Source: Eisenbergiella tayi
Lineage (GTDB): Bacteria > Bacillota > Clostridia > Lachnospirales > Lachnospiraceae
Length of the DNA stretch: 64,000 nt
Assembly: GCF_001881565.1 (NCBI RefSeq)
Contig: NZ_MPDJ01000012.1
Coordinates: 90,107 to 154,106, forward strand
Reading direction: 5' to 3'
In this document: positions 1 to 7,348 of the stretch, piece by piece
Numbering within the stretch: position 1 is the stretch's first letter
Layout of the letters: each line of letters opens with the position of its first letter
Made by a program: the position numbers and the translations under genes
Notes under the pieces: model-generated
The model's input: only the letters and a program-made list of their open reading frames with translations
The model's database searches: none
What the model was told of the DNA's origin: nothing

Positions 1-350
1 CGGCAGGCAGAGACATCCATGGCCCTACGGCGACGGCAAATTCCGTTTCCAAACTGGATCACGGCATAGCTTCCAACGGAACTCTGCTGAACCAGAAATT
101 CCATCCTTCCGCATTGAGCGGGGATGAGGGGCTGAATAATTTCGTGGCTCTTATCCGTTCTTATTTTGATCAGAAGGGAAGCCATATGCAGTTTAACGTA
201 GTGGACAGAAATACGCTGCTGGATGCCCAGAAGTATCCGGAAAAGTATCAGCATCTGGTAGTGCGTGTGGCAGGCTACAGCGCCCTCTTTACCACCTTGT
301 CGCGTTCTCTGCAGGATGATATCATCCGCAGGACGGAGCAGGGGTTCTGA
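1..350 (+). CDS. Glycyl radical diol dehydratase, C-terminal part (partial)
   Basis: This is the 3' end of a glycyl radical enzyme; the reading frame is open from base 3 and the gene begins outside the window. The C-terminal radical domain is clear: RVAGYSALF carries the radical glycine at codon 273-275, followed by the family ending TEQGF. Neighbouring propanediol-type BMC genes and an aldolase make a B12-independent 1,2-propanediol dehydratase the likely identity, rather than choline lyase or pyruvate formate-lyase. The catalytic Cys/Glu loop is not in view, so substrate is inferred only from context. Its TGA overlaps the ATG of the activase gene (TGATG), which couples the two. Confidence 0.93.
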   Translation, partial: AGRDIHGPTATANSVSKLDHGIASNGTLLNQKFHPSALSGDEGLNNFVALIRSYFDQKGSHMQFNVVDRNTLLDAQKYPEKYQHLVVRVAGYSALFTTLSRSLQDDIIRRTEQGF

Positions 351-1165
351 TGGCAGGAAGAGAGGAAAGTGAAATGGATTACCTTGATACAACCGGCCGT
401 ATTTTTGACATACAGCGTTATTCCATTCATGACGGCAGAGGGATCCGCACCATTGTATTCCTGAAAGGCTGTGTCCTGCGGTGCCGGTGGTGCTGTAATC
501 CGGAGTCCCAGGAATACGGGATACAGACCATGATGGTGCAGGGAAAGCCGAAGATTATCGGTGAGGATGTAACGGTCCGGACGGTAATGGAAACGGTGGT
601 AAAGGATCGGCCTTATTACAGACGTTCCGGAGGAGGCCTCACTCTTTCCGGAGGAGAAAGCCTGTGTCAGGCGGATTTTGCGGCGGCGCTGCTGCGTGCG
701 GCAAAGGAAGCCGGAATCAATACGGCGATGGAAAGCATGGCCTGCGCTCCTATGGAGACTATCGACAAGCTCCTTCCCTGGCTGGATCAGTATCTGATGG
801 ATATCAAACATATGGACAGCGGGAAGCATAAGGAATTTACGGGAAAAGGCAATGAACTGATGCTGGAGAATGCCCGTAAGATCGCGGAGAGCGGGAAGAC
901 GGAGCTGGTTATCCGGGTGCCGGTTATCCCCACCTTTAATGACACGGAAAAGGAAATCGAAGAAATTGCAAGGTTTTCGGATACCCTGCCCGGCGTGAAG
1001 CGTATTCACCTGCTTCCTTACCATCGGCTGGGACAGGATAAGTATGAAGGCCTGGGCCGGGAATATCTGATGAAGGATATTCTTCCGCCTGCGAATGAAC
1101 ATATGGAAAGCCTGAAAAGGGCAGTGGAACGGGTGAGCAGCCTGGACTGCCATATTGGCGGCTGA
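350..1165 (+). CDS. Glycyl radical enzyme activase (radical SAM)
   Basis: Radical SAM enzyme that installs the glycyl radical on the upstream dehydratase. The SAM-cluster motif CVLRCRWC (CX3CX2C) is at about residues 41-48 and the LTLSGGE motif follows near residue 100. At 271 residues it lacks the extra ferredoxin-like cluster insert found in many GRE activases, so it resembles the shorter pyruvate formate-lyase activase layout. Two starts are possible: ATG at 350, overlapping the upstream stop, and ATG at 374, which has the better ribosome site (GAGGAAAG five bases before it). The shorter product would begin MDYLDTTGR. Confidence 0.95.
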   Translation: MAGREESEMDYLDTTGRIFDIQRYSIHDGRGIRTIVFLKGCVLRCRWCCNPESQEYGIQTMMVQGKPKIIGEDVTVRTVMETVVKDRPYYRRSGGGLTLSGGESLCQADFAAALLRAAKEAGINTAMESMACAPMETIDKLLPWLDQYLMDIKHMDSGKHKEFTGKGNELMLENARKIAESGKTELVIRVPVIPTFNDTEKEIEEIARFSDTLPGVKRIHLLPYHRLGQDKYEGLGREYLMKDILPPANEHMESLKRAVERVSSLDCHIGG

Positions 1166-1189
1166 GTGTGAAAAGAATTATGGAATTCA

Positions 1190-1207
1190 TGTCCGCTGAA
1201 GCGGACA
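1190..1207 (+). promoter_or_regulatory. Hairpin abutting the PduU-type ribosome site
   Basis: TGTCCGC, loop TGAA, GCGGACA is a perfect 7-bp stem whose last base is the first base of the AAGGAG ribosome site (1207-1212) of the next gene. There is no T-tract, so it is not a terminator. It could be an mRNA processing or stabilising element, or could tune translation of the shell gene. Confidence 0.5.
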
Positions 1208-1219
1208 AGGAGTATAAAA

Positions 1220-1594
1220 ATGGAATTTGAAAATTATAATCCGGAAAGAAAACAGAGAATTGTCCAGGAACTGGTTCCGGGCAAACAGATTACGCTGGCC
1301 CATATCATCGCCAGTCCTGACGGGGAGCTGTATGAGAAACTCGGGCTGGATCCGAGAGTGGAGCTGGACCGGGCGGCTATCGGGATCATGACGGTAACCC
1401 CGGCGGAAACGGCTATTATCATGGCGGATATCGCCATCAAATCTTCCGGCGTGTCTCTGGGCTTTGTGGATCGCTTCAGCGGTTCCCTGATCGTGACCGG
1501 AACGGTGTCTCAGGTGGAGGCGTCCACTATGGCGATTCTGGAGTATACGGCAGACAAACTGGGTTATGAAGTCTGCGGCATAACACGGACATGA
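1220..1594 (+). CDS. BMC shell protein, PduU/EutS type
   Basis: A 124-residue circularly permuted single-domain BMC hexamer protein. It has the family features: an N-terminal strand-forming extension (RIVQELVPGKQITLAHI), then the BMC fold with AAIGIMTVTPAETAIIMADIA and GSLIVTGTVSQVEAS. In known PduU/EutS the N-terminal segment forms a small beta-barrel over the pore. AAGGAG lies seven bases before the ATG. The gene overlaps the following GTPase gene by four bases (ATGA). It sits apart from the other shell genes, at the front of the operon, as in several propanediol BMC loci. Confidence 0.93.
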   Translation: MEFENYNPERKQRIVQELVPGKQITLAHIIASPDGELYEKLGLDPRVELDRAAIGIMTVTPAETAIIMADIAIKSSGVSLGFVDRFSGSLIVTGTVSQVEASTMAILEYTADKLGYEVCGITRT

Positions 1595-2058
1595 AAAAGA
1601 TCATTCTTATCGGAAGGAGCGGCGCGGGGAAAACCACTCTGACACAGGCCCTGAAGGGGGAAGAAATCAAATACCACAAAACCCAGTATGTGAACTATTT
1701 CGAGTGTATTATTGATACCCCCGGGGAATATGCCCAGACCCATGAACTGGGATATGCGCTGGCGCTGTATTCCTACGAGGCGGATGTGGTGGGGCTTCTG
1801 CTGTCCGCCACGGAACCCTACTCCCTGTATCCTCCCAACATTACCTGCATGGTAAACCGGGAAGTGGTGGGAATTGTGACCCAGATCAATGAACCGAAGG
1901 CCGATCCGGAAAGAGCTGCCAGATGGCTCCGGCTTTCCGGCTGCAAAAAGATTTTTTACGTGGATTCCACAGTGGGAACGGGCGTTCCGGACATCCTTTC
2001 TTATCTGAGAGAAGAGGAAACGGAAGAAATCAGTACAAACAACAAAAACAACAGTTGA
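1591..2058 (+). CDS. EutP/PduV family GTPase-like protein
   Basis: A 155-residue small P-loop protein of the EutP/PduV family, which accompanies BMC operons and has an ill-defined role, possibly shell-associated. The Walker A motif GRSGAGKTT is at residues 8-16, and DTPGE supplies the G3 motif. The G4 motif is degenerate (VTQINEP instead of NKxD), which is common in this family and leaves nucleotide specificity uncertain. The C-terminus is Asn/Lys-rich. It is translationally coupled to the shell gene upstream. A 163-bp gap with a strong promoter follows. Confidence 0.88.
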   Translation: MKKIILIGRSGAGKTTLTQALKGEEIKYHKTQYVNYFECIIDTPGEYAQTHELGYALALYSYEADVVGLLLSATEPYSLYPPNITCMVNREVVGIVTQINEPKADPERAARWLRLSGCKKIFYVDSTVGTGVPDILSYLREEETEEISTNNKNNS

Positions 2059-2096
2059 AAAACTGGATAAAACAAATAAAAACCACATGAGAAATG

Positions 2097-2125
2097 TTGA
2101 CATGTGTTGTATTTGGGGCTATAAT
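2097..2125 (+). promoter_or_regulatory. Consensus sigma-A promoter inside the BMC locus
   Basis: TTGACA at 2097-2102 and TATAAT at 2120-2125 are both perfect consensus hexamers separated by exactly 17 bp. Transcription would start near 2132 and drive the aldolase and the following enzyme and shell genes independently of the dehydratase/activase promoter upstream of the window. Confidence 0.85.
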
Positions 2126-2221
2126 GAACAGGAAAAGCAGTCAGAATTTTATCATTCAGAATACGCATAAGGATGCGGACATATTTTTACGCCGCGGGAA
2201 GGCGGCAGAATGGAGGAAATA

Positions 2222-3025
2222 ATGCAGAACGAGTATGAACTTAAGAAATTGATGTGTGACATCGGAAAGAGAATCTATGACCGTAACATGGTGGCGGCCA
2301 ATGACGGCAACATTTCCGTAAAGCTCAATGACAATGAATTCCTTTGCACCCCCACAGGTGTTTCCAAAGGCTTTATGACACCTGATTTCATCTGCAAGGT
2401 GGATGCACAGGGAAATGTAATCCAGGCGAACAAGGGCTTCCGTCCTTCTTCCGAAATTAAGATGCATATGCGTGTATATCAGAAACGTCCTGACGTGGGA
2501 GCCGTGGTACATGCCCATCCTACATTTGCAACCTCCTTCGCTATTGCAGGTATCCCGCTTACACAGCCTATCATGCCGGAAGCGGTTATCGCTTTGGGAT
2601 GTGTTCCGATTGCTGAGTACGGCACCCCTTCCACAACGGAAATTCCCGACAACGTGGAAAAATACCTTCCTTACTATGATGCGGTTCTGCTGGAAAGCCA
2701 TGGCGCCCTTACATGGAGCACTGATTTGACAGCGGCTTATATGAAGATGGAATCCGTGGAATTTTATGCAGAGCTTCTGTACAAGTCCAGAATGCTGGGC
2801 GGACCGAAGGAATTCGATCAGGCTACGATTGAGAAACTGTACGAAATCAGAAGAAAAATGGGTCTGCCCGGAAAGCATCCCGCAGATCTGTGCCAGAATA
2901 AGGGCAGGAAAAACTGCCATAACTGCGGAAACGGCTGTGGTTCCGTATCCTCCCCCGCATCCAAGGATGTAAGCGAAGATATGGTAGCTGAAATCGTAAA
3001 AAAGGTCATGGAGCAGATAAAATAA
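2222..3025 (+). CDS. Class II aldolase (L-fuculose/L-rhamnulose-1-phosphate type) with BMC targeting tail
   Basis: Zinc-dependent class II aldolase/adducin-fold enzyme, expected to split fuculose-1-P or rhamnulose-1-P into DHAP and L-lactaldehyde. Visible motifs are NDGNISVK, the phosphate-loop region, a zinc-site HAHPT and a later ESHGALTW. Beyond the aldolase domain is a linker with clustered cysteines (CHNCGNGCG) and a C-terminal amphipathic helix, SEDMVAEIVKKVMEQIK, which matches the encapsulation peptides of the neighbouring enzymes. ATG 2222 is chosen over ATG 2210 because GGAGGA sits five bases before it. With no rhaD or fucA nearby, this aldolase probably serves the adjacent rhaBA. 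Confidence 0.93.
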   Translation: MQNEYELKKLMCDIGKRIYDRNMVAANDGNISVKLNDNEFLCTPTGVSKGFMTPDFICKVDAQGNVIQANKGFRPSSEIKMHMRVYQKRPDVGAVVHAHPTFATSFAIAGIPLTQPIMPEAVIALGCVPIAEYGTPSTTEIPDNVEKYLPYYDAVLLESHGALTWSTDLTAAYMKMESVEFYAELLYKSRMLGGPKEFDQATIEKLYEIRRKMGLPGKHPADLCQNKGRKNCHNCGNGCGSVSSPASKDVSEDMVAEIVKKVMEQIK

Positions 3026-3576
3026 TGGACGAAGAGCTGATTGCAAGAACTGTCCGCGAAGTCCTGCAGGAGATAGGCCGTATGGAAGCATCTGCGGAGA
3101 ATTCCGTATCCATGGATGCGAAGACGGCTGTGAATGGATATATCCATGGATACATCCATGGAATGTCTCTCAGGCTGGCCGAAGCGCTGGCGGCAAAGGT
3201 GGAGGAAAAGGCAGAAGAGCTGGGAATGCGGGTAGTTACCGCCGTCGCGGACGAAGCCGGACATCCGAAGCTGGTGCGCAGTATGGACGGAGCTTACATA
3301 GGAAGTCTGGATGTGGCGGTGAATAAGGCTTATACATGCGCGGCTTTTCAGATGTCCACTGCGGTGCTGGGAGAGCTTGCCCGGCCGGGTGAACCTCTTT
3401 ACGGCATCCAGCATACGAACGGCGGCAGGATTGTGATTTTCGGCGGCGGGGAACCGCTTGTATATAACGGCAAAATAATAGGAGCTCTCGGCGTCAGCGG
3501 CGGAACAGCCGAACAGGACACCAGCCTCGCGGCTTATGGAGCGTCCTTGTTGAAGGAGGTAATCTCGTGCCTGTAA
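3025..3576 (+). CDS. GlcG/PduO C-terminal-like (heme-binding family) protein with targeting helix
   Basis: A 183-residue protein whose residues ~45-183 match the GlcG/HbpS/PduO C-terminal domain (DUF336 family): VVTAVADEAGHPKLV and VYNGKIIGALGVSGG are typical. The N-terminus (EELIARTVREVLQEIGR) is an amphipathic helix like the cargo-targeting peptides of its neighbours, so it is probably inside the shell. A short in-frame tandem duplication gives GYIHGYIHG in the linker (DNA 3136-3159). The biochemical role in BMC loci is not established. Its ATG overlaps the aldolase stop (TAATG), and the gene overlaps the dehydrogenase gene by ten bases. Confidence 0.85.
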   Translation: MDEELIARTVREVLQEIGRMEASAENSVSMDAKTAVNGYIHGYIHGMSLRLAEALAAKVEEKAEELGMRVVTAVADEAGHPKLVRSMDGAYIGSLDVAVNKAYTCAAFQMSTAVLGELARPGEPLYGIQHTNGGRIVIFGGGEPLVYNGKIIGALGVSGGTAEQDTSLAAYGASLLKEVISCL

Positions 3577-4958
3577 GTGAAAGTATGGTACAGGATATTG
3601 TGAAGGAAGTGGTTGCCAGAATGCAGCTTTCCGGCAGTGCCGGGACAGCACAGCACGGCGTGTTCACAGATATGAACCAGGCGATTGAAGCGGCGAAGGA
3701 AGCGGAAGCCAAAGTACGCTGCATGACCATGGATCAGCGTGAACAGATCGTCTCCAATATCCGCAGAAAGACTCACGAGAACGCGGAGCTTCTTGCCCGT
3801 ATGGGTGTGGAAGAAACCGGAATGGGCAACGTGGGCGACAAGATTTTAAAGCATCACCTTCTGGCGGACAAAACCCCCGGAACGGAAGATATAACAACGA
3901 CGGCATGGTCGGGGGACAGAGGACTTACCCTGATCGAGATGGGGCCCTTTGGCGTTATCGGAGCCATTACTCCCTGCACCAATCCCAGTGAAACCGTCCT
4001 GTGCAACAGCATGGGCATGATAGCGGCAGGAAACACAGTAGTATTCAACCCTCATCCCCAGGCAATCAAAACTTCTATTTTTGCCATCAACATGGTAAAT
4101 GAAGCTTCCCTTGAGGCAGGAGGGCCGGATAATGTAGCCTGTACGGTGACCAGGCCCACACTGGAAACAAGCAATATCATGATGAAGCATAAAGATATCC
4201 CTCTGATTGCCGCGACAGGAGGACCGGGAGTTGTTACCGCGGTTCTTTCCTCCGGAAAAAGAGGAATCGGCGCCGGGGCAGGAAATCCGCCCGCACTGGT
4301 GGATGAGACTGCCGATGTGAGAAAAGCGGCGGCCGATATCGTAAACGGATGTACCTTTGATAATAATCTCCCCTGTATAGCGGAGAAGGAAATTGTGGCC
4401 GTGGACAGCGTGGCCGATGAACTGATGAATTATATGATCAGCGAACAGGGATGCTACCTGATTTCCAAAGAGGAGCAGGATAAACTCACCGCGACTGTGA
4501 TAACCCCTAAGGGGCTGAACCGGAAATGCGTGGGAAGGGATGCCAGAACACTTCTTTCCATGATCGGCATTCAGGCTCCGGAAAATATCCGCTGCATCGT
4601 TTTTGAAGGGGAAAAAGAACATCCGCTGATTGCAGAAGAGCTGATGATGCCTATCCTGGGACTGGTAAGGGCAAAGGATTTTGACGATGCGGTTGAAAAG
4701 GCCGTCTGGCTGGAACACGGCAACCGTCATTCCGCTCATATCCATTCCAAAAACGTGGATAACATCACCAAATATGCCAAGGCAATTGATACGGCGATTC
4801 TGGTTAAGAACGCACCTTCCTATGCGGCTTTGGGATTCGGAGGAGAAGGCTTCTGTACCTTCACCATTGCCAGCAGGACCGGTGAGGGCCTGACGAGCGC
4901 AAGCACCTTCACTAAGAGAAGAAGATGCGTCATGTCAGACAGCCTCTGCATCCGCTAA
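3567..4958 (+). CDS. pduP: CoA-acylating propionaldehyde dehydrogenase, PduP type
   Basis: Oxidises propionaldehyde plus CoA and NAD+ to propionyl-CoA in the BMC lumen. The 463-residue protein has an N-terminal targeting helix (ESMVQDIVKEVVARM), a PduP-like short ALDH fold, the cofactor region IGAITPCTNPSETV and the catalytic cysteine in NNLPCIAEKE near residue 270. The start is GTG 3567, supported by AGGAGGT six bases upstream. An ATG at 3585 would cut into the targeting helix. The gene overlaps the previous gene by ten bases. The acyl-CoA product is the substrate of the PduL encoded downstream. Confidence 0.94.
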   Translation: MPVSESMVQDIVKEVVARMQLSGSAGTAQHGVFTDMNQAIEAAKEAEAKVRCMTMDQREQIVSNIRRKTHENAELLARMGVEETGMGNVGDKILKHHLLADKTPGTEDITTTAWSGDRGLTLIEMGPFGVIGAITPCTNPSETVLCNSMGMIAAGNTVVFNPHPQAIKTSIFAINMVNEASLEAGGPDNVACTVTRPTLETSNIMMKHKDIPLIAATGGPGVVTAVLSSGKRGIGAGAGNPPALVDETADVRKAAADIVNGCTFDNNLPCIAEKEIVAVDSVADELMNYMISEQGCYLISKEEQDKLTATVITPKGLNRKCVGRDARTLLSMIGIQAPENIRCIVFEGEKEHPLIAEELMMPILGLVRAKDFDDAVEKAVWLEHGNRHSAHIHSKNVDNITKYAKAIDTAILVKNAPSYAALGFGGEGFCTFTIASRTGEGLTSASTFTKRRRCVMSDSLCIR

Positions 4959-5025
4959 AGGGCAGAACGTGCAGACATGCCGGTAAAAAAGGCATGTACG
5001 CCGGAAGGCAGGAAAGGAAAAGAAA

Positions 5026-6237
5026 ATGGACGTTAATGCAACAAATATAGAAGAGATTGTAAGACAGGTCCTTAATAGCATGGAAGGGCATACCGGCGCG
5101 GGAAAAAGCGTATCCGGAAATGTGGCGGGAGAAATCCCGAAAACAGCCCGTGTTGCCATGCTTACAAGCCTGGAGCATTATGACATTAAAGAATTCCCCA
5201 TCCCCGAGGTAGGGGATGACGATATCCTTGTTAAAGTGGAGGGCTGCGGTATCTGCGGTACCGACGCCCATGAATTCAAAAAAGATCCCTTCGGACTGAT
5301 TCCCGTAGCCCTCGGACATGAGGGAACCGGTGAAATCGTAAAGATGGGGAAAAACGTAAAGAAAGACAGTGCCGGAAATGATCTGAAGATAGGAGACAAG
5401 GTTGTAACCTGTATGATTTTCAAGGATAACCCGGATATCACCATGTTCGATCTGAACAAGCAGAACGTGGGAGGCGCGGATGTTTACGGCCTGCTTCCCG
5501 ATGACGATATCCATCTCAACGGCTGGTTTTCCGATTATCTTTTCATCAGGGGAGGCTCCACCGTATTTAAGGTAAGCGACCTGGATTTATATTCCAGAAT
5601 CCTGATAGAGCCCTGCGCCGTTCTGATTCATGCGGTGGAAAGAGCGAAATCAACCGGTATCCTCCGGTTCAACAGCAGGGTAGTGGTACAGGGCTGCGGT
5701 CCTATCGGCCTGATTTGTATCGCCATTCTCCGTACGATGGGAATCAATCATATCGTAGCTGTAGACGGAGAAGAAAAACGTCTGGAATTCGCTAAGGAAA
5801 TGGGTGCGTCCGATACGGTAAACTTCAAGGATCATAAGGGCATTGAAGCTCTTGCAGGAGCGGTGGAAGCCAAATTTGACGGACATCTGGCAGATTTTGC
5901 ATTCCAGTGCACCGGTTCTCCGTTTGCCCATGCTAATATTTACAAATTTATCCGCAACGGCGGAGGGCTCTGCGAGCTGGGATTCTTTATCAATGGCGGC
6001 GATGCCACCATTAATCCCCACTTTGACATCTGCTCCAAAGAAATCACAATCGTGGGCTCCTGGGTATATACTCTTCGGGATTACGCCACCACATTTGAAT
6101 TCTTAAAGAGTGCGAAGAAGGCCGGGATTCCCATTGAGAAGCTCATTACCCACACCTTCCCGCTGGATGAAATCAATGAAGCGCACAGAACCAATCTGGC
6201 GATGAGCGGTCTGAAGATTGCGATTATCAATCAATAA
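5026..6237 (+). CDS. Zinc-type (MDR) alcohol dehydrogenase with BMC targeting helix
   Basis: Medium-chain dehydrogenase of 403 residues. Residues ~7-22 (IEEIVRQVLNSMEG) form the targeting helix, then a GroES-like catalytic domain with GCGICGTDAHEF and GHEGTGEIV (zinc ligands), then a Rossmann domain with GCGPIGL. The four-cysteine structural zinc lobe is not evident. It probably regenerates NAD+ by reducing propionaldehyde to propanol, or reduces lactaldehyde to 1,2-propanediol. Classical Pdu operons use an iron-type PduQ for this step, so the family has been swapped. The sequence cannot decide between the two substrates. Confidence 0.9.
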   Translation: MDVNATNIEEIVRQVLNSMEGHTGAGKSVSGNVAGEIPKTARVAMLTSLEHYDIKEFPIPEVGDDDILVKVEGCGICGTDAHEFKKDPFGLIPVALGHEGTGEIVKMGKNVKKDSAGNDLKIGDKVVTCMIFKDNPDITMFDLNKQNVGGADVYGLLPDDDIHLNGWFSDYLFIRGGSTVFKVSDLDLYSRILIEPCAVLIHAVERAKSTGILRFNSRVVVQGCGPIGLICIAILRTMGINHIVAVDGEEKRLEFAKEMGASDTVNFKDHKGIEALAGAVEAKFDGHLADFAFQCTGSPFAHANIYKFIRNGGGLCELGFFINGGDATINPHFDICSKEITIVGSWVYTLRDYATTFEFLKSAKKAGIPIEKLITHTFPLDEINEAHRTNLAMSGLKIAIINQ

Positions 6238-6259
6238 ACAGTGTTAGGAGGCGAAGCCC

Positions 6260-6574
6260 ATGGGAGAAGCCGTAGGAATTTTGGAAGTATTTGGTCTGGT
6301 ATGTGCATTTATGGCGGCAGATGCCGGATGTAAGGCAGGCAATGTGCGGCTGGAGCCTTTTGATAAAAATAAGCCGGCCAACGCAGACAGCCTTCCGGTC
6401 CCCCTGCTGGTAACCATCAAATTCAGAGGCAGCATATCCGACGTGGAAGCTGCCATGGAAGCGGGAGAGCGGATGGCAAAAAGCCTTACCGGAGTCGTGC
6501 AGAAGCATATCATTCCCAGGCCCACAGAGGATACGGAAAAAATGTTGAAGCTCTGCGCATTTGACAAGTCATAA
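6260..6574 (+). CDS. BMC single-domain shell protein with unusual pore loop
   Basis: A 104-residue BMC hexamer protein. The fold is recognisable from GILEVFGLVCAFMAADAGCKAGNV and VVQKHIIPRPTEDTE. The pore segment differs: in place of the canonical EKIGSGLVTV it has a longer, Pro- and Asp-rich stretch (FDKNKPANADSLPVPLLVTI), so the hexamer would line a different pore. TTAGGAGG precedes the ATG by nine bases. It is the first of four consecutive hexamer genes. Confidence 0.9.
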   Translation: MGEAVGILEVFGLVCAFMAADAGCKAGNVRLEPFDKNKPANADSLPVPLLVTIKFRGSISDVEAAMEAGERMAKSLTGVVQKHIIPRPTEDTEKMLKLCAFDKS

Positions 6575-6624
6575 CTGGTTATGTCACAATAAAAAAGAAA
6601 TGTAAATTAGTGGAGGAAATTAAA

Positions 6625-6900
6625 ATGGCACAGGAAGCATTGGGAATGATAGAAACAAGAGGTCTTACCGCAGCAATTGAAGCGGCGGATGCAATGACCA
6701 AATCAGCAGAGGTGACTCTGGTGGGAACAGAGAAAATCGGTTCCGGTCTGGTAACCGTTATGGTACGCGGCGATGTTGGAGCTGTTAAGGCTGCAGTAGA
6801 AAGCGGATCCGCAGCGGCAGGCAAGCTTGGCGAACTGGTAGCAGCACACGTAATTCCGAGACCGCATTCGGATGTAGAGAAGATTCTGCCTTCTATCTGA
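6625..6900 (+). CDS. pduA: BMC hexamer shell protein, PduA/PduJ type
   Basis: A canonical 91-residue BMC hexamer: ALGMIETRGLTAAIEAADAM, then TEKIGSGLVTVMVRGDV with the GSG pore motif, ending HVIPRPHSDVEKILP. ATG 6625 is used, eight bases after GGAGG; a GTG at 6610 would lie ahead of that site. It is closely related to the core of the shell gene at 7349-7801, sharing a 53-base identical stretch (6724-6776 and 7622-7674). It is probably the main facet protein. Confidence 0.95.
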   Translation: MAQEALGMIETRGLTAAIEAADAMTKSAEVTLVGTEKIGSGLVTVMVRGDVGAVKAAVESGSAAAGKLGELVAAHVIPRPHSDVEKILPSI

Positions 6901-6919
6901 TAATTAGGAGAAAACGTTC

Positions 6920-7282
6920 ATGGGGAAATCATATGGCCTGATAGAAATAACAGGAGTGACAGCGGCGGTGGATGCCCTTGACATTATGTGCAAAGCGGCG
7001 GAAGTGACTCTGGCAACCTGGGAAAGAAAACTGGGCGGAAGGCTTGTAACCATTATTGTGGAAGGCGATGTGGCGGCGGTAACCGCAGCCGTGGAAGCGG
7101 CAGCTCATGCGATTAAACCGCTGGTGGCTTCCGGGGTGATTGCCAACCCCCATGAAGAGATTGTCGGATTGGTGAAGCGCAGTTCAAGCCGTTTTATGAC
7201 CGCTTCCATAGAAGCCGGGGTTGAGGCTGAGAATCCGGCAGGAGGAATGCTTTCGGAGGAAAGCTATCTTCAGGAGGTATAG
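6920..7282 (+). CDS. BMC hexamer shell protein with C-terminal extension
   Basis: A 120-residue protein: residues 1-88 are a BMC domain (YGLIEITGVTAAVDALDIMC, pore loop RKLGGRLVTIIVEGDV, ending GVIANPHEEIVGLV), followed by about 30 extra residues rich in Ser, Glu and Gly with no clear motif. The pore has GGR rather than GSG, which would make it more basic. TAGGAG precedes the start. In other BMCs such tails decorate the cytosolic or lumenal face; which applies here is not visible. Confidence 0.92.
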   Translation: MGKSYGLIEITGVTAAVDALDIMCKAAEVTLATWERKLGGRLVTIIVEGDVAAVTAAVEAAAHAIKPLVASGVIANPHEEIVGLVKRSSSRFMTASIEAGVEAENPAGGMLSEESYLQEV

Positions 7283-7348
7283 GCAAGGGGCAGCGCGCCC
7301 GCCTGCCTAATGCCGCTTTTGCCGTAGCTGCGGCAATGAGGAGGAATC

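Noticed and set aside
3136..3159. Tandem 12-bp repeat as a mobile or CRISPR-like repeat
   Set aside because: Only two units, in frame within a coding region; it is a small coding duplication. No CRISPR array was seen in the window.
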